Assembly (NCBI GenBank): GCA_018814405.1
Contig: JAHIZO010000007.1
Location: 400,299 to 464,298, forward strand
DNA length: 64,000 bases
DNA from: Gammaproteobacteria bacterium
GTDB taxonomy: Bacteria; Pseudomonadota; Gammaproteobacteria; Burkholderiales; Gallionellaceae
Direction of reading: 5' to 3'
A program made the translations under genes and the position numbers. The notes beneath the pieces are model-generated. The model saw only the letters and a list, made by a program, of their open reading frames with translations, had not been told where the DNA came from and made no database searches. Shown piece by piece: positions 10,151-19,502 of this stretch (the stretch's first letter is position 1; each line of letters starts with the position of its first letter).

Positions 10151-10474
10151 TTACTCTGCTGCTTGATGTTTGCCCGAATCGTCGTGGCGACGTGCTTCGA
10201 ACTTCTCCTTGTGCTTCAGTACCTGGCGATCCAGAGAATCGATCAGGGCGTCGATAGCAACGTACAGATTGCTGTCTTCGGATTCTGCAAACAGCGTCTT
10301 GCCGCTGATGTTGAGCGTGGCTTCGGCTTTTTGCTGCAGTTTTTCGACCGAGAGAATCACGTTCACATCGATCACATTGTCGAAATGGCGTTTGACCTTG
10401 TCCAGTTTGCCGATCACATGTTCGCGGATCGCGGGAGTGATATCCATGTGGCGTCCTGTGAGATTGAGGTTCAT
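10151..10474 (-). CDS. hpf: ribosome hibernation promoting factor
   Basis: MNLNLTGRHMDITPAIREHVIGKLDKVKRHFDNVIDVNVILSVEK. Confidence 0.95.
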   Translation of the reverse strand: MNLNLTGRHMDITPAIREHVIGKLDKVKRHFDNVIDVNVILSVEKLQQKAEATLNISGKTLFAESEDSNLYVAIDALIDSLDRQVLKHKEKFEARRHDDSGKHQAAE

Positions 10475-10491
10475 AGCCTGCTCCTTTATGG

Positions 10492-11916
10492 TTAAAGTGA
10501 TTTACGAAGGTTGACCGGGAGGATGTTCATCGATTCCCGGTATTTTGCCACGGTACGGCGGGCGACGATAATGCCCTGCTGTGCCAGGATTTCAGACATG
10601 CGGCTATCAGACAGCGGCTGGCGAGTATCTTCCTCGCCAACCATCTGTTTAATAAGGGCGCGGATGGCGGTGGAGGAACAAGCCCCCCCCGCATCGGTAG
10701 CCAGACCGCTGCCAAAGAAATATTTAAATTCATAGATGCCGCGCGGTGTGAGCATGAACTTCTGCGTGGTCACACGTGAGATGGTCGATTCGTGCAGCTC
10801 GAGCTGCTCGGCGATCTCGCGCAGTACCAAGGGGCGCATGGCGATGTCGCCGTGTTCGAAGAACTGGCGCTGGCGCTGTGCGATGGCCTGTGCTACACGC
10901 AGGATAGTCTCGAAACGCTGTTGCAGGTTCTTGATGAACCAGCGCGCTTCCTGCAATTGCGTTGCCATGCCCTGTGCGCTGGCATCGCCGCGCTGCTGCA
11001 GGATATTGGCATAGACCTGATTGATGCGCAGGCGCGGCATAGCTTCCGGATTCAGGCGCGCCTTCCAGATGCCGCCGACTTTCTCAATCAGCACGTCCGG
11101 CACCACATAGTCGGCCGCGCGATGTTCGAAGGCCATGCCTGGCTTGGGTTGCAGATGCACGATCAAATCTTGTGCGGTGCGCAAAGCGTCGTCGTCGCAA
11201 CGCAACACACGCTTCAGCTTGGAAAAGTCGCGTGCCGCCAGCAAGTCCAGATGTTCGCCGACGATGGTCAAGGCCATATCGCGGCCGGGAATGTCCTCGG
11301 AGAGGGCATTCAACTGTAGTGCCAGACATTCGCGCAGATCGCGTGCGCCGATGCCGGGCGCATCCAAGTGCTGCAACTGCACCAGCGCCGTCTCCAGATC
11401 GTCCAGCGTGATATCCAGTTCCTCCGGGAATATCTCCACGATCTCTTCCAGAGGTTGGGTCAGATAGGCGTTCTCATCCAATGCGTCCACCAGCAGACTG
11501 ATAATCTTCTTGTCACGATCGTCCAGTAGGCTCATGTTCAATTGCCAGAGCAAATGCTCACGCAGGTTGGGGCGCTCAGCGGCGACTTCCTGATAGCCGT
11601 CGTCCTCATCGTCCGGGCTGGCATTGCCGGAATGGCTGAAATTCGCCTCGCCCCATTCTGGGGTGCTGTCCTGGACAGGGTTATCGGCTGCGGTGGACTC
11701 CGTGCTTTCCTGCGCGGGTGCTTGGGCATCGCTGCTGCCGCTATAGGTCTGGTTGGCGTTATCGTCTATCCGTTCCAGCAGCGGGTTCTCGTCCAGCAAG
11801 CGCGAGGCTTCTTGGTTGATTTCCAGTGTGGAAAGCTGCAACAGCTTGATAGCTTGCTGCAACTGCGGCGTGAGCAGCAGCTGTTGGGATTGGCGGAGTT
11901 GGAGAGCGGGTTTCAT
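10492..11916 (-). CDS. rpoN: RNA polymerase sigma-54 factor
   Basis: MKPALQLRQSQQLLLTPQLQQAIKLLQLSTLE; C-terminal RpoN box ARRTVAKYRESMNI. Confidence 0.98.
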   Translation of the reverse strand: MKPALQLRQSQQLLLTPQLQQAIKLLQLSTLEINQEASRLLDENPLLERIDDNANQTYSGSSDAQAPAQESTESTAADNPVQDSTPEWGEANFSHSGNASPDDEDDGYQEVAAERPNLREHLLWQLNMSLLDDRDKKIISLLVDALDENAYLTQPLEEIVEIFPEELDITLDDLETALVQLQHLDAPGIGARDLRECLALQLNALSEDIPGRDMALTIVGEHLDLLAARDFSKLKRVLRCDDDALRTAQDLIVHLQPKPGMAFEHRAADYVVPDVLIEKVGGIWKARLNPEAMPRLRINQVYANILQQRGDASAQGMATQLQEARWFIKNLQQRFETILRVAQAIAQRQRQFFEHGDIAMRPLVLREIAEQLELHESTISRVTTQKFMLTPRGIYEFKYFFGSGLATDAGGACSSTAIRALIKQMVGEEDTRQPLSDSRMSEILAQQGIIVARRTVAKYRESMNILPVNLRKSL

Positions 11917-11945
11917 CTTGGGTGTTTGGTGTGGGGCGGCGCTTC

Positions 11946-12668
11946 TTATAGCTTGAAGTTCTCGCCCAAATACACCTTCCTCACGCCCTCATTATAGATG
12001 ATTTCCTCGGGCGTGCCTTCCGCCATTACCGATCCGGCATTGATGATGTAGGCGCGGTCACAGATACCCAGTGTCTCGCGTACGTTGTGGTCGGTAATCA
12101 AAACGCCGATATCGCGCTCTTTGAGGAAGCGGATGATCTTCTGGATGTCCAGCACGGCGATCGGGTCAACACCTGCAAAGGGTTCGTCGAGCAGGATGAA
12201 GCGCGGATCAGTGGCCAGTGCACGGGCGATCTCCACGCGACGACGCTCTCCGCCGGACAGGCTGATGGCAGGGTTGTTGCGGATGTGGGTGATGTGCAGG
12301 TCGTTCAGCAGGGCTTCGAGGCGCTGCGCTTGCTCTTCAGGTGAATAATCATGCAATTCAAGGACTGCCTCGATGTTCTGGCTGACGGTCATGCGACGGA
12401 AAATGGAGGCTTCCTGCGGCAGATAGGCCAGCCCCAGTCGTGCACGTCTATGGATGGGCAGATGGGTGACTTTTTCGCCGTCTATGGTGATCTCTCCGCC
12501 ATCCGCAGCGACCAAGCCAACGATCATATAAAAAGTGGTGGTTTTGCCGGCACCATTGGGGCCCAGCAAGCCGACCACCTCACCACTGCTCACATGTAGC
12601 GAGGCATCCTGCACCACAGTACGGGCGCGATAGGATTTCTTTAGAGATTCGGTACGTAGTTCGCTCAT
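11946..12668 (-). CDS. lptB: LPS export ABC transporter ATPase LptB
   Basis: [57 protein letters not shown]. Confidence 0.97.
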   Translation of the reverse strand: MSELRTESLKKSYRARTVVQDASLHVSSGEVVGLLGPNGAGKTTTFYMIVGLVAADGGEITIDGEKVTHLPIHRRARLGLAYLPQEASIFRRMTVSQNIEAVLELHDYSPEEQAQRLEALLNDLHITHIRNNPAISLSGGERRRVEIARALATDPRFILLDEPFAGVDPIAVLDIQKIIRFLKERDIGVLITDHNVRETLGICDRAYIINAGSVMAEGTPEEIIYNEGVRKVYLGENFKL

Positions 12669-12669
12669 G

Positions 12670-13266
12670 TCAGTGTTTTTGCGTGAGGGGAGGCGACAAA
12701 GTTTCGCTAGGTTGTATGTCTAAAGAGTTCGTCGGCATGGATGTTTCTGCAGGTGTGTCGCGCTTGGGCTGTAATACGGCTCGCACGCGATTGTTGCCGG
12801 GGGTTTGAGAGGCATTGTCGCCGCTGGCTTTGAATACTTCGGTCTTGGTGCTGTAGGTGATGCGAGCACCCTGAACTTCATCTTGGCCGCGCTTGACGCG
12901 GGCACGGTCGTAGAAGTCCACTGTTTCGGCGCGCGTGTCGTATTCGATCCTTTCACCATAGCCCTCAGCATACTCCTCGCTGCCTTCATAGCGTTGGCGG
13001 AACTTGGCAGGATGTCCGGTGGCCGTTAGGTGTTGATAGCCTTCGGTATCTTCCCGAACTTCGATGCGATCGGCCTGAATATTCAATGTGCCTTGAATCA
13101 ACTGGACGCGGCCTTCAAAACTTTTGAATTGGCGCGCGTCGTCTATCAATACCTGATCGGCTTCCAGATGAACCGGTTTGTCACGGTCAGTCTGTTCTGC
13201 CAGCACATTATTGGCGCAAAGCAATATCAGCAAGAGTCTCGATATTTGCTTAATCAGTATTTTCAT
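12670..13266 (-). CDS. lptA: LPS transport periplasmic protein LptA
   Basis: OstA-like [42 protein letters not shown]; signal peptide; lptBAC order. Confidence 0.93.
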   Translation of the reverse strand: MKILIKQISRLLLILLCANNVLAEQTDRDKPVHLEADQVLIDDARQFKSFEGRVQLIQGTLNIQADRIEVREDTEGYQHLTATGHPAKFRQRYEGSEEYAEGYGERIEYDTRAETVDFYDRARVKRGQDEVQGARITYSTKTEVFKASGDNASQTPGNNRVRAVLQPKRDTPAETSMPTNSLDIQPSETLSPPLTQKH

Positions 13267-13834
13267 GGACTGATCTCACTTGTTTCAGAAATTTCACAGT
13301 GCGTGCCTCGTTGTTCAGTTCCATGCCGACAGCATTGATGGTGTTGTATCGGTCATACATCAGTATCGGAAAGTCGGTCTCGGCCCAGCCATCATCCGGC
13401 AGCACACGCAGATACTCGGTATTGAAATGCTGGGCTTGTGAAGGTGGCTTGCCGGGGCGGAGGATGCGCACCTTCTCATATAGTCGGATTTCTTCCCCTT
13501 TGCTGCTGAGCATGCCGTTTAGCGCATCGATCTGGGTCGGCGGCTGGTCTTTAAAGAAGCTGATCAGGTTCGGGCTTTGCATGTGTGTGGTGTCGTCATC
13601 CGGGTAATGCCACATCTTTTCGGTGAGCAACGCGAAGCGTGGCTGTCCCTCTGTGTCCAAGGCAGTGGAGCGCAAGCCATAGACCACAAAATCAATATCG
13701 TGCCTTAGGGCGCCGGTGGGGGATTCATACGGTTTGACTTGAAGATTCAGCCAGTAGCTGCCAAGCAGTAGCGCCATGATGGGCAGCAGTGGCAGCCAGG
13801 CACGCAAACGAATAGCAAAAGTAAAACGGCTCAT
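13250..13834 (-). CDS. lptC: LPS export protein LptC
   Basis: Single TM, LptC/YrbK-like; 17-bp overlap with lptA. Confidence 0.9.
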   Translation of the reverse strand: MSRFTFAIRLRAWLPLLPIMALLLGSYWLNLQVKPYESPTGALRHDIDFVVYGLRSTALDTEGQPRFALLTEKMWHYPDDDTTHMQSPNLISFFKDQPPTQIDALNGMLSSKGEEIRLYEKVRILRPGKPPSQAQHFNTEYLRVLPDDGWAETDFPILMYDRYNTINAVGMELNNEARTVKFLKQVRSVHENTD

Positions 13835-14355
13835 TGGTCCAGATAGGGGGCGAGTTGCGTCTCAAGCGTGCCTTGTGCGGACATGATCAGTTCGCAAATT
13901 TCGCGTACGGCACCGTGTCCTCCGGCGCGCTGACTGACATAATCGGCGTGGTCGCGTACGCATTGCGGCGCATCGGGAACACTGAACGCCATGCCGATGC
14001 GGCGCATCACTGGCAAGTCGATCACATCGTCACCCATGAACGCGGCGGCTTCTGGCGGCAGGTCAAGGTCGGCAAGCAGAGACTGCATGGCGGCGTATTT
14101 GTTATCCACGCCCTGATAGAGACGGGTGATGCCAAGGTTGTGCGCTCTAAGTTCAACACAGCGTGAAGTTCGGCCGGTGATGATGGCAAGTTCCATGCCG
14201 CTGGCTTTGAGCATCTTCAGTCCGTGGCCGTCGAGGGAGTTGAAGCGTTTGAACTCTTCGCCGGAATCGGAAAGGTAAAGGCCGCCGTCCGTCAGAACGC
14301 CGTCCACATCAAAAGCGATCAGACGCAGTGGCTTGATTCGGTCTGTCAGAGACAT
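13831..14355 (-). CDS. kdsC: 3-deoxy-D-manno-octulosonate 8-phosphate phosphatase
   Basis: HAD motif LIAFDVDGVLTDGGLYLSDSGEEFKRFNSLDGHGLKML, AAFMGDDVIDLPVM. Confidence 0.96.
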   Translation of the reverse strand: MSLTDRIKPLRLIAFDVDGVLTDGGLYLSDSGEEFKRFNSLDGHGLKMLKASGMELAIITGRTSRCVELRAHNLGITRLYQGVDNKYAAMQSLLADLDLPPEAAAFMGDDVIDLPVMRRIGMAFSVPDAPQCVRDHADYVSQRAGGHGAVREICELIMSAQGTLETQLAPYLDQ

Positions 14356-15341
14356 CAGATGACTTTCGCTTTCAGTAAGTCGTGCATGTTCAAGGCACCA
14401 ACCACCTTCTTGTTCGCGTCGACCACCAGCAGCTGGGTGATGTTGTACTCTTCCATCAATTGCACCGCTCCAACCGCGAGTTCATCTGGGCCTATGGTGC
14501 GTGGCGTTTTCGACATCACCGAGCTGACCGCTGTGGTGTTGAAGTCCAGCTTCTTGTCTAGAGTGCGGCGCAGGTCGCCATCGGTATAGATGCCCAGCAG
14601 ATGATGGCTCTCATCCACGACACCGGTCATGCCAAGCCCTTTGCGTGAGATCTCCAGCACCGCTTGGGCCAGCGTCGCGTCTTCTCGCACCATGGGAATG
14701 CTGGCATGGCTATGCATGATGTCGCGCACATGGGTGAGCAGACGTCGTCCCAAGCTGCCGCCTGGATGAGAGCGGGCGAAATCCGCTTCACCGAAACCTT
14801 TTGCATCCAGCAAGGCGACTGCAAGCGCGTCGCCCAAGGCCAAGGCGGCCGTGGTGCTGGCTGTCGGCGCCAAACCCATGGGGCAGGCTTCTTGTGCGAC
14901 CGCGCCGTTGAGGTGCACGTCCGCTTCGAGCGCAAGGCTGGATTGGGGGTTGCCGGTCAAGCTGATGAGTTTTGCACCTTGGCGCTTCAGCACGGGAACG
15001 ATAGTCAGCAACTCTTCACTTTCGCCGGAGTAGGAGATGCCGATGAATACGTCATCCCGCGTCACCATGCCGAGATCGCCGTGGCTGGCTTCGCCCGGGT
15101 GCACGAAATAGGCGGGTGTGCCGGTGCTGGAGAAGGTGGCCGCGATCTTGCGTGCGATATGTCCGGATTTTCCCATGCCACTTACGATCACTCTTCCTTT
15201 GCAAGAGAGGATCAGGTTGATGGCGTTAAGGAAGTTCGAGTCGACACGATCAACCAGCGCTTTGATGGCGTCGGCTTCAATGGTCAGGACTCGTCGCGCA
15301 AGTTCAAGCGCATGCGGAGCGGCGGGAGCAGGTTTGTTCAT
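14355..15341 (-). CDS. kdsD: D-arabinose 5-phosphate isomerase (SIS + 2 CBS)
   Basis: GRVIVSGMGKSGHIARKIAATFSSTGTPAYFVHPGEASHGDLGM; ATG at 15341 (track start is further upstream). Confidence 0.96.
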   Translation of the reverse strand: MNKPAPAAPHALELARRVLTIEADAIKALVDRVDSNFLNAINLILSCKGRVIVSGMGKSGHIARKIAATFSSTGTPAYFVHPGEASHGDLGMVTRDDVFIGISYSGESEELLTIVPVLKRQGAKLISLTGNPQSSLALEADVHLNGAVAQEACPMGLAPTASTTAALALGDALAVALLDAKGFGEADFARSHPGGSLGRRLLTHVRDIMHSHASIPMVREDATLAQAVLEISRKGLGMTGVVDESHHLLGIYTDGDLRRTLDKKLDFNTTAVSSVMSKTPRTIGPDELAVGAVQLMEEYNITQLLVVDANKKVVGALNMHDLLKAKVI

Positions 15342-15438
15342 GGCGCGAATTATAGGTGAACAACCCAGCCGTGTCTTTGCTGGCTTCCATGATGCAAACG
15401 ATTTTGAAACTTGCACAAGTTAAGGCATCATCAGGCGC

Positions 15439-17409
15439 ATGAACAATTCGTTGCAACTATTACTCATTTTGCTCGCCGTCGCTGTGCTGGTGGTGGTGCT
15501 GTTCCGTTCGCTGCATTTGCCTGCCATGTTGGGTTATCTCATCGTCGGCGTGTTGATCGGTCCGAACGCACTGGGCTGGATCCCGGATGCGCCAGAGACT
15601 CGTCATTTGGCAGAGTTCGGCGTGGTGTTCCTGATGTTCAGCATCGGTCTCGAATTCAGTCTGGCTCGATTACGGTCGATGCAGCGTTTGGTGTTCGGGC
15701 TGGGCACGGCACAAGTGGTCGCTACGATGTTGTTGGTCATGATGACTTCCCTGTTCTTTGATCTTGGCTGGGCGGCGGGTCTGGCGCTGGGCGGCATCAT
15801 GGCGATGTCCTCGACAGCTATCGTCAGCAAGATGCTGGTAGAGCGCGGCGAGCTCAACACTCCGCACGGCCAGAAGATCATGGGTGTGCTGTTATTCCAG
15901 GATCTGGCCGTGGTGCCGCTCATCATCCTGATCCCCGCGCTGTCGTCGAATGATGGCAACCTCTCGGCCACGCTCGCCTTCGCAGCCTTGAAAGCGGTAC
16001 TGGTGTTGACCGCACTGCTCACCTTTGGCCAGCGTTTGTTGCGGCCGTGGTTCCATTTGGTTGCACGTCAAAAATCATCCGAGTTGTTCATGCTGAACGT
16101 GCTGTTGTTCACGCTCGGTCTGGCATGGATCACCGAGCTGAGCGGGCTGTCCATGGCGCTGGGGGCCTTCGTAGCCGGCATGCTGATCTCCGAGACTGAA
16201 TACCGCTATCAGGTGGAAGAGGACATCAAACCGTTCCGAGATGTGTTGCTCGGCCTGTTTTTCGTCACCATCGGCATGATGCTGGATATTCATACTGTGA
16301 TCGATGGCTGGGGATGGATATTGTTATTGCTGCTCATTCTGTTGCCATTCAAGGCGTTGGTGGTGGCGTTGCTGGTGCGTGCCTTCTCGGGAGACTGGGG
16401 GCCGGCATTGCGTACCGGTCTCGGCTTGGCGCAAGCGGGCGAATTCGGCTTTGTGCTGCTGACGCTCACCGGCGGGGCCAATCTACTACCGCATGACGTG
16501 ATGCAGAACGTATTGGCTGCCATGCTGATTTCCATGTTGATCGCACCATTCATGATCCAGCACGCGGAAGCCATCGTGCGTCGCATCTCGCCCGAGGAAT
16601 GGATGAACAGCGCTGTGCAGATGCACCAGATCGCCGTTCAGAGTATGAGCACTAACCAGCATGTGATCATCTGCGGCTATGGCCGAAGTGGTCAGGCACT
16701 GGCTGTGTTTCTGAAGAATGAGAATGTCAGCTTCATCGCGCTCGATCTTGATTCACGCAGGGTTCACGAGGCAAGTTCGTCGGGAGAGCGCGTCGTGTAC
16801 GGCGACGCCGGCAAGCACGAAGTTTTGCAGGCGGCCGGCTTGATGCGCGCCAAGGCGCTGGTCATCACATACGACGACAAGCATTCCGCACTCAGAATCC
16901 TGCGCCATATCCAACAGAACAGGCCCGACCTGCCGGTCATCGTGCGCACTGCCGACGATAGCAACGTCGAAATCCTGAAAAAAGCCGGTGCGACTGAAGT
17001 GGTGGCTGAAGTGCTTGAGGGCAGCGTCATGCTCGCCTCGCAGGCATTGCTGATGGCGGGCATACCGCTAAGTCGCGTAGTGCGCCGCGTGCAGGAAGCT
17101 CGCGCCAAGCGTTACAGCATGTTCAGCGGCTATCTGCGTGGCAATCGAGAAGAAGCGACCGACGAGACAGATAGTGTCCAGCCGCGTTTTCAGAGCGTCA
17201 TGCTGCACGAAAAAGACAGGGCGGTCGGTATGCGGCTGGGAGACCTGAAACTTGCGGAACTCAATATCGAGGTCAATGGTGTGCGTCGCCACAACCTGCT
17301 GGGGGGAGAGCCTTCGGACGACATGTTGCTTCGGGCGGGTGATGTGTTGCTGCTCTTGGGGCAGCCGATGATGCTGGAGGCGGCTGAGAAGAGACTGCGC
17401 AAAGATTAG
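15439..17409 (+). CDS. CPA2 family monovalent cation:proton antiporter with RCK/TrkA-N and TrkA-C domains (KefB/C, YbaL-like)
   Basis: Polytopic N-half plus VIICGYGRSGQALAVFL Rossmann (TrkA-N) and TrkA-C end. Confidence 0.93.
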   Translation: MNNSLQLLLILLAVAVLVVVLFRSLHLPAMLGYLIVGVLIGPNALGWIPDAPETRHLAEFGVVFLMFSIGLEFSLARLRSMQRLVFGLGTAQVVATMLLVMMTSLFFDLGWAAGLALGGIMAMSSTAIVSKMLVERGELNTPHGQKIMGVLLFQDLAVVPLIILIPALSSNDGNLSATLAFAALKAVLVLTALLTFGQRLLRPWFHLVARQKSSELFMLNVLLFTLGLAWITELSGLSMALGAFVAGMLISETEYRYQVEEDIKPFRDVLLGLFFVTIGMMLDIHTVIDGWGWILLLLLILLPFKALVVALLVRAFSGDWGPALRTGLGLAQAGEFGFVLLTLTGGANLLPHDVMQNVLAAMLISMLIAPFMIQHAEAIVRRISPEEWMNSAVQMHQIAVQSMSTNQHVIICGYGRSGQALAVFLKNENVSFIALDLDSRRVHEASSSGERVVYGDAGKHEVLQAAGLMRAKALVITYDDKHSALRILRHIQQNRPDLPVIVRTADDSNVEILKKAGATEVVAEVLEGSVMLASQALLMAGIPLSRVVRRVQEARAKRYSMFSGYLRGNREEATDETDSVQPRFQSVMLHEKDRAVGMRLGDLKLAELNIEVNGVRRHNLLGGEPSDDMLLRAGDVLLLLGQPMMLEAAEKRLRKD

Positions 17410-17431
17410 CGCGTGTATTCTTGTATTTGCT

Positions 17432-18064
17432 TCAGCTTGTCAGACAGGCCAGATATGAATTGTTATCGATGATGCTGCTACTGGGAATCGGCTCTCCGCC
17501 GGTGTTCGCGTGAGAGACCAGCATCGCGCCTTTGGCCGTATAGCCATCGTCCAGCATCATGTCCAGTTGTTTGACCAAGCGCCCAGAGATGTTGTCCGAG
17601 CAAATAATGTAACCGCCGCTCATACCGGTGATGGGGGCGTTGCTGATGTCTGTCACGCCAAAAGCGCCTCCAGCAGCACTGATCGGCACATATCCCGTCG
17701 CCGCTGGATCGATTGCTCCCTGAAGGAATCCTGCCAGTCTGATGTGTTGCCAAAGGAAATACGATTCGCCCCAAGCTGCATTCAGTTGGCCCTCGATGTG
17801 CAGATTTCCATTGCCGTTATTGATGACCGTAGGGCTGCCTTTCAGGTGCGCTGAGGCGTTGCTGTCATCTCCGGGTAGGGCACGAAATCGATCCTGATAG
17901 CCATAGAGCGCGGTCTGTATCCCTCTAAAGTCGCTCGCAATGCTCTTCGCACGTGAACTTTCTACCAACTCGCGTCCTTTGATAGTTAGTGTGATGAGTA
18001 GGCTGATAATCGCCATGACGATGGAGATCTCAATCAAAGTGAAGCCGGATTGTTTGCGTTGCAT
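17432..18064 (-). CDS. type IV prepilin-like protein B
   Basis: QSGFTLIEISIVMAIISLLITLTIKGRELV class III/type IVa prepilin cleavage motif; YGYQDRFRALPGDD; C-terminal Cys pair. Confidence 0.88.
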   Translation of the reverse strand: MQRKQSGFTLIEISIVMAIISLLITLTIKGRELVESSRAKSIASDFRGIQTALYGYQDRFRALPGDDSNASAHLKGSPTVINNGNGNLHIEGQLNAAWGESYFLWQHIRLAGFLQGAIDPAATGYVPISAAGGAFGVTDISNAPITGMSGGYIICSDNISGRLVKQLDMMLDDGYTAKGAMLVSHANTGGEPIPSSSIIDNNSYLACLTS

Positions 18065-18234
18065 GAGTCGGTTGGACCTTGGCGATTATCAGTAAAAGTT
18101 AATGAAAGCAGTAACCATGCCAATGGTAAGGCTTAGTGATATATGGCTAAAGCACCGTGCGGTGGCTTGCAGGAGGAGGAATGACGGCGACATACCGTCA
18201 AACGGTGACGAGAAATAGCCAAGAGATGGGCGTA

Positions 18235-18262
18235 AAAAAGCCCGCCGGATTAGGGCGGGCTT
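18235..18262 (-). terminator. rho-independent terminator downstream of the pilin remnant
   Basis: Perfect 9-bp stem AAGCCCGCC(GGATTAG)GGCGGGCTT; minus-strand T-run from plus A6 (18234-18239). Confidence 0.85.
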
Positions 18263-18282
18263 GTAAATGGTAGTGGCTTGAA

Positions 18283-18455
18283 TTACACGCCCATACAAAC
18301 GGTATAGCTGTTTGCGTCGATAAGATTGCCGTTGGCCTATAGAGATGCGGGTGTGACGGGTATTCTCAAAGCAGTACCACGGCCGCCTGCCTGTGTGTAC
18401 GTTATCATCGCGCCGGACAACGGATCACCATTAACCATTCAATTGGTGCGGATAG
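18283..18455 (-). pseudogene. 3' remnant of a third prepilin gene
   Basis: Minus-strand conceptual translation *MVNGDPLSGAMITYTQAGGRGTALRIPVTPASL*ANGNLIDANSYTVCMGV*; end resembles prepilin A C-terminus TAYTVCMGF*; interrupted by UGA/UAG and a probable frameshift. Confidence 0.75.
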
Positions 18456-18543
18456 GTGGCGGTGAGTTTCTAAGCATGAATCTTGAGCACAGAAGAGGTG
18501 TTTTTTAGATGAGAAAAAGTCTGCAGAGGGAGTTGCTGAAAAT

Positions 18544-18569
18544 AAAAAACCCGCCGAAGCGGGTTTTTT
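18544..18569 (-). terminator. rho-independent terminator downstream of prepilin A
   Basis: A6-CCCGC-CGAA-GCGGG-T6, symmetrical, 19 bp past the stop codon. Confidence 0.85.
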
Positions 18570-18587
18570 AGAGAAACATTGGGTTAA

Positions 18588-19244
18588 TTAGAATCCCATG
18601 CACACGGTGTAAGCAGTTTCGTCATCAGCTGTGGTCAAGTTTGATGAGGCAGCTGCCGCAGCTTGTGCTTGCATGGTCTCAGCTGTTGCGGCGGTCACCA
18701 TCACAGATCCGGTGGTGGTATTGCCATCATCCAAGTTGGTGTCTAGCTGTCGTGCAAACTTGCCGAGGATGCTTTCAGAGCAGATTACATATGAGCCTTT
18801 AAGGTTCGCAATAGAAAATGTGCTGCCCCCTTGAATGCCAATGCGGCCGCCTGAGGCATTCCTGGGCAGGAAGTCAACAGCTGCAGTATCGGTCGAGCCG
18901 GCAGCTAAGCCAGCTCTGCGGACATGCTCCCAAAACAAACTTGTTTCTGCAGTTTGGGTGGCTGGAAGCCAAGTGCCATTGATGATGCCGTTGCCATTTC
19001 CGTTGTGTCCTGTTGCTGCGCCAACGTGACTTTCTGCTTGTATGTCATCTCCGGGCATGGATCGGTACTTATCTTGATAACCGTAAATGTAAACAGGGAT
19101 GTTCTTAAAGTCTGTAGCCAGATTCTTAACCTTGGCGCTGTTGATCAGCTCTTGACCCTTCAGCACGCCGCCGAGCAGCAAGCCGATAATCACCAGAACG
19201 ATGGCGATTTCAATTAGAGTAAAGCCAGATTGTTTTTGCTTCAT
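18588..19244 (-). CDS. type IV prepilin-like protein A (candidate major pilin)
   Basis: MKQKQSGFTLIEIAIVLVIIGLLLGGVLKGQELI; ATG at 19244 preceded by GGAGGAA; C...C near C-terminus; own terminator. Confidence 0.9.
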   Translation of the reverse strand: MKQKQSGFTLIEIAIVLVIIGLLLGGVLKGQELINSAKVKNLATDFKNIPVYIYGYQDKYRSMPGDDIQAESHVGAATGHNGNGNGIINGTWLPATQTAETSLFWEHVRRAGLAAGSTDTAAVDFLPRNASGGRIGIQGGSTFSIANLKGSYVICSESILGKFARQLDTNLDDGNTTTGSVMVTAATAETMQAQAAAAASSNLTTADDETAYTVCMGF

Positions 19245-19350
19245 TTGTGTTTCCTCCAGTGGGTGAATGTTGGGTCTTGGCGCACTTAACTGTTTGTATT
19301 CTGGTGCGCGAAGCCCTGATGGCGTAAGCCATCGCGTGCACATTTTAATC

Positions 19351-19366
19351 AGCAAATCTTGTGCCA
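19351..19366 (-). promoter_or_regulatory. sigma-54 promoter (-24/-12) for prepilin A
   Basis: Minus strand TGGCACAAGATTTGCT = TGGCAC-N5-TTGCT, matches RpoN consensus; about 107 bp upstream of the prepilin start. Confidence 0.85.
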
Positions 19367-19502
19367 CATGCATAATTGGGCACATGGTAATCGTTAAATC
19401 ACAAATATACAAATACATAGATATGAATTGTCATTTACGTGAGCAGAGGTGCAGGTTGGATTTAAAATGCGTTCGTCGGGGTCTCGACGCGGCGGTGACG
19501 AT

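Noticed and set aside
18326-18508. 60-aa plus-strand ORF between the pilin genes
   Set aside because: The minus strand here carries the pilin remnant; no RBS or domain for the plus ORF.
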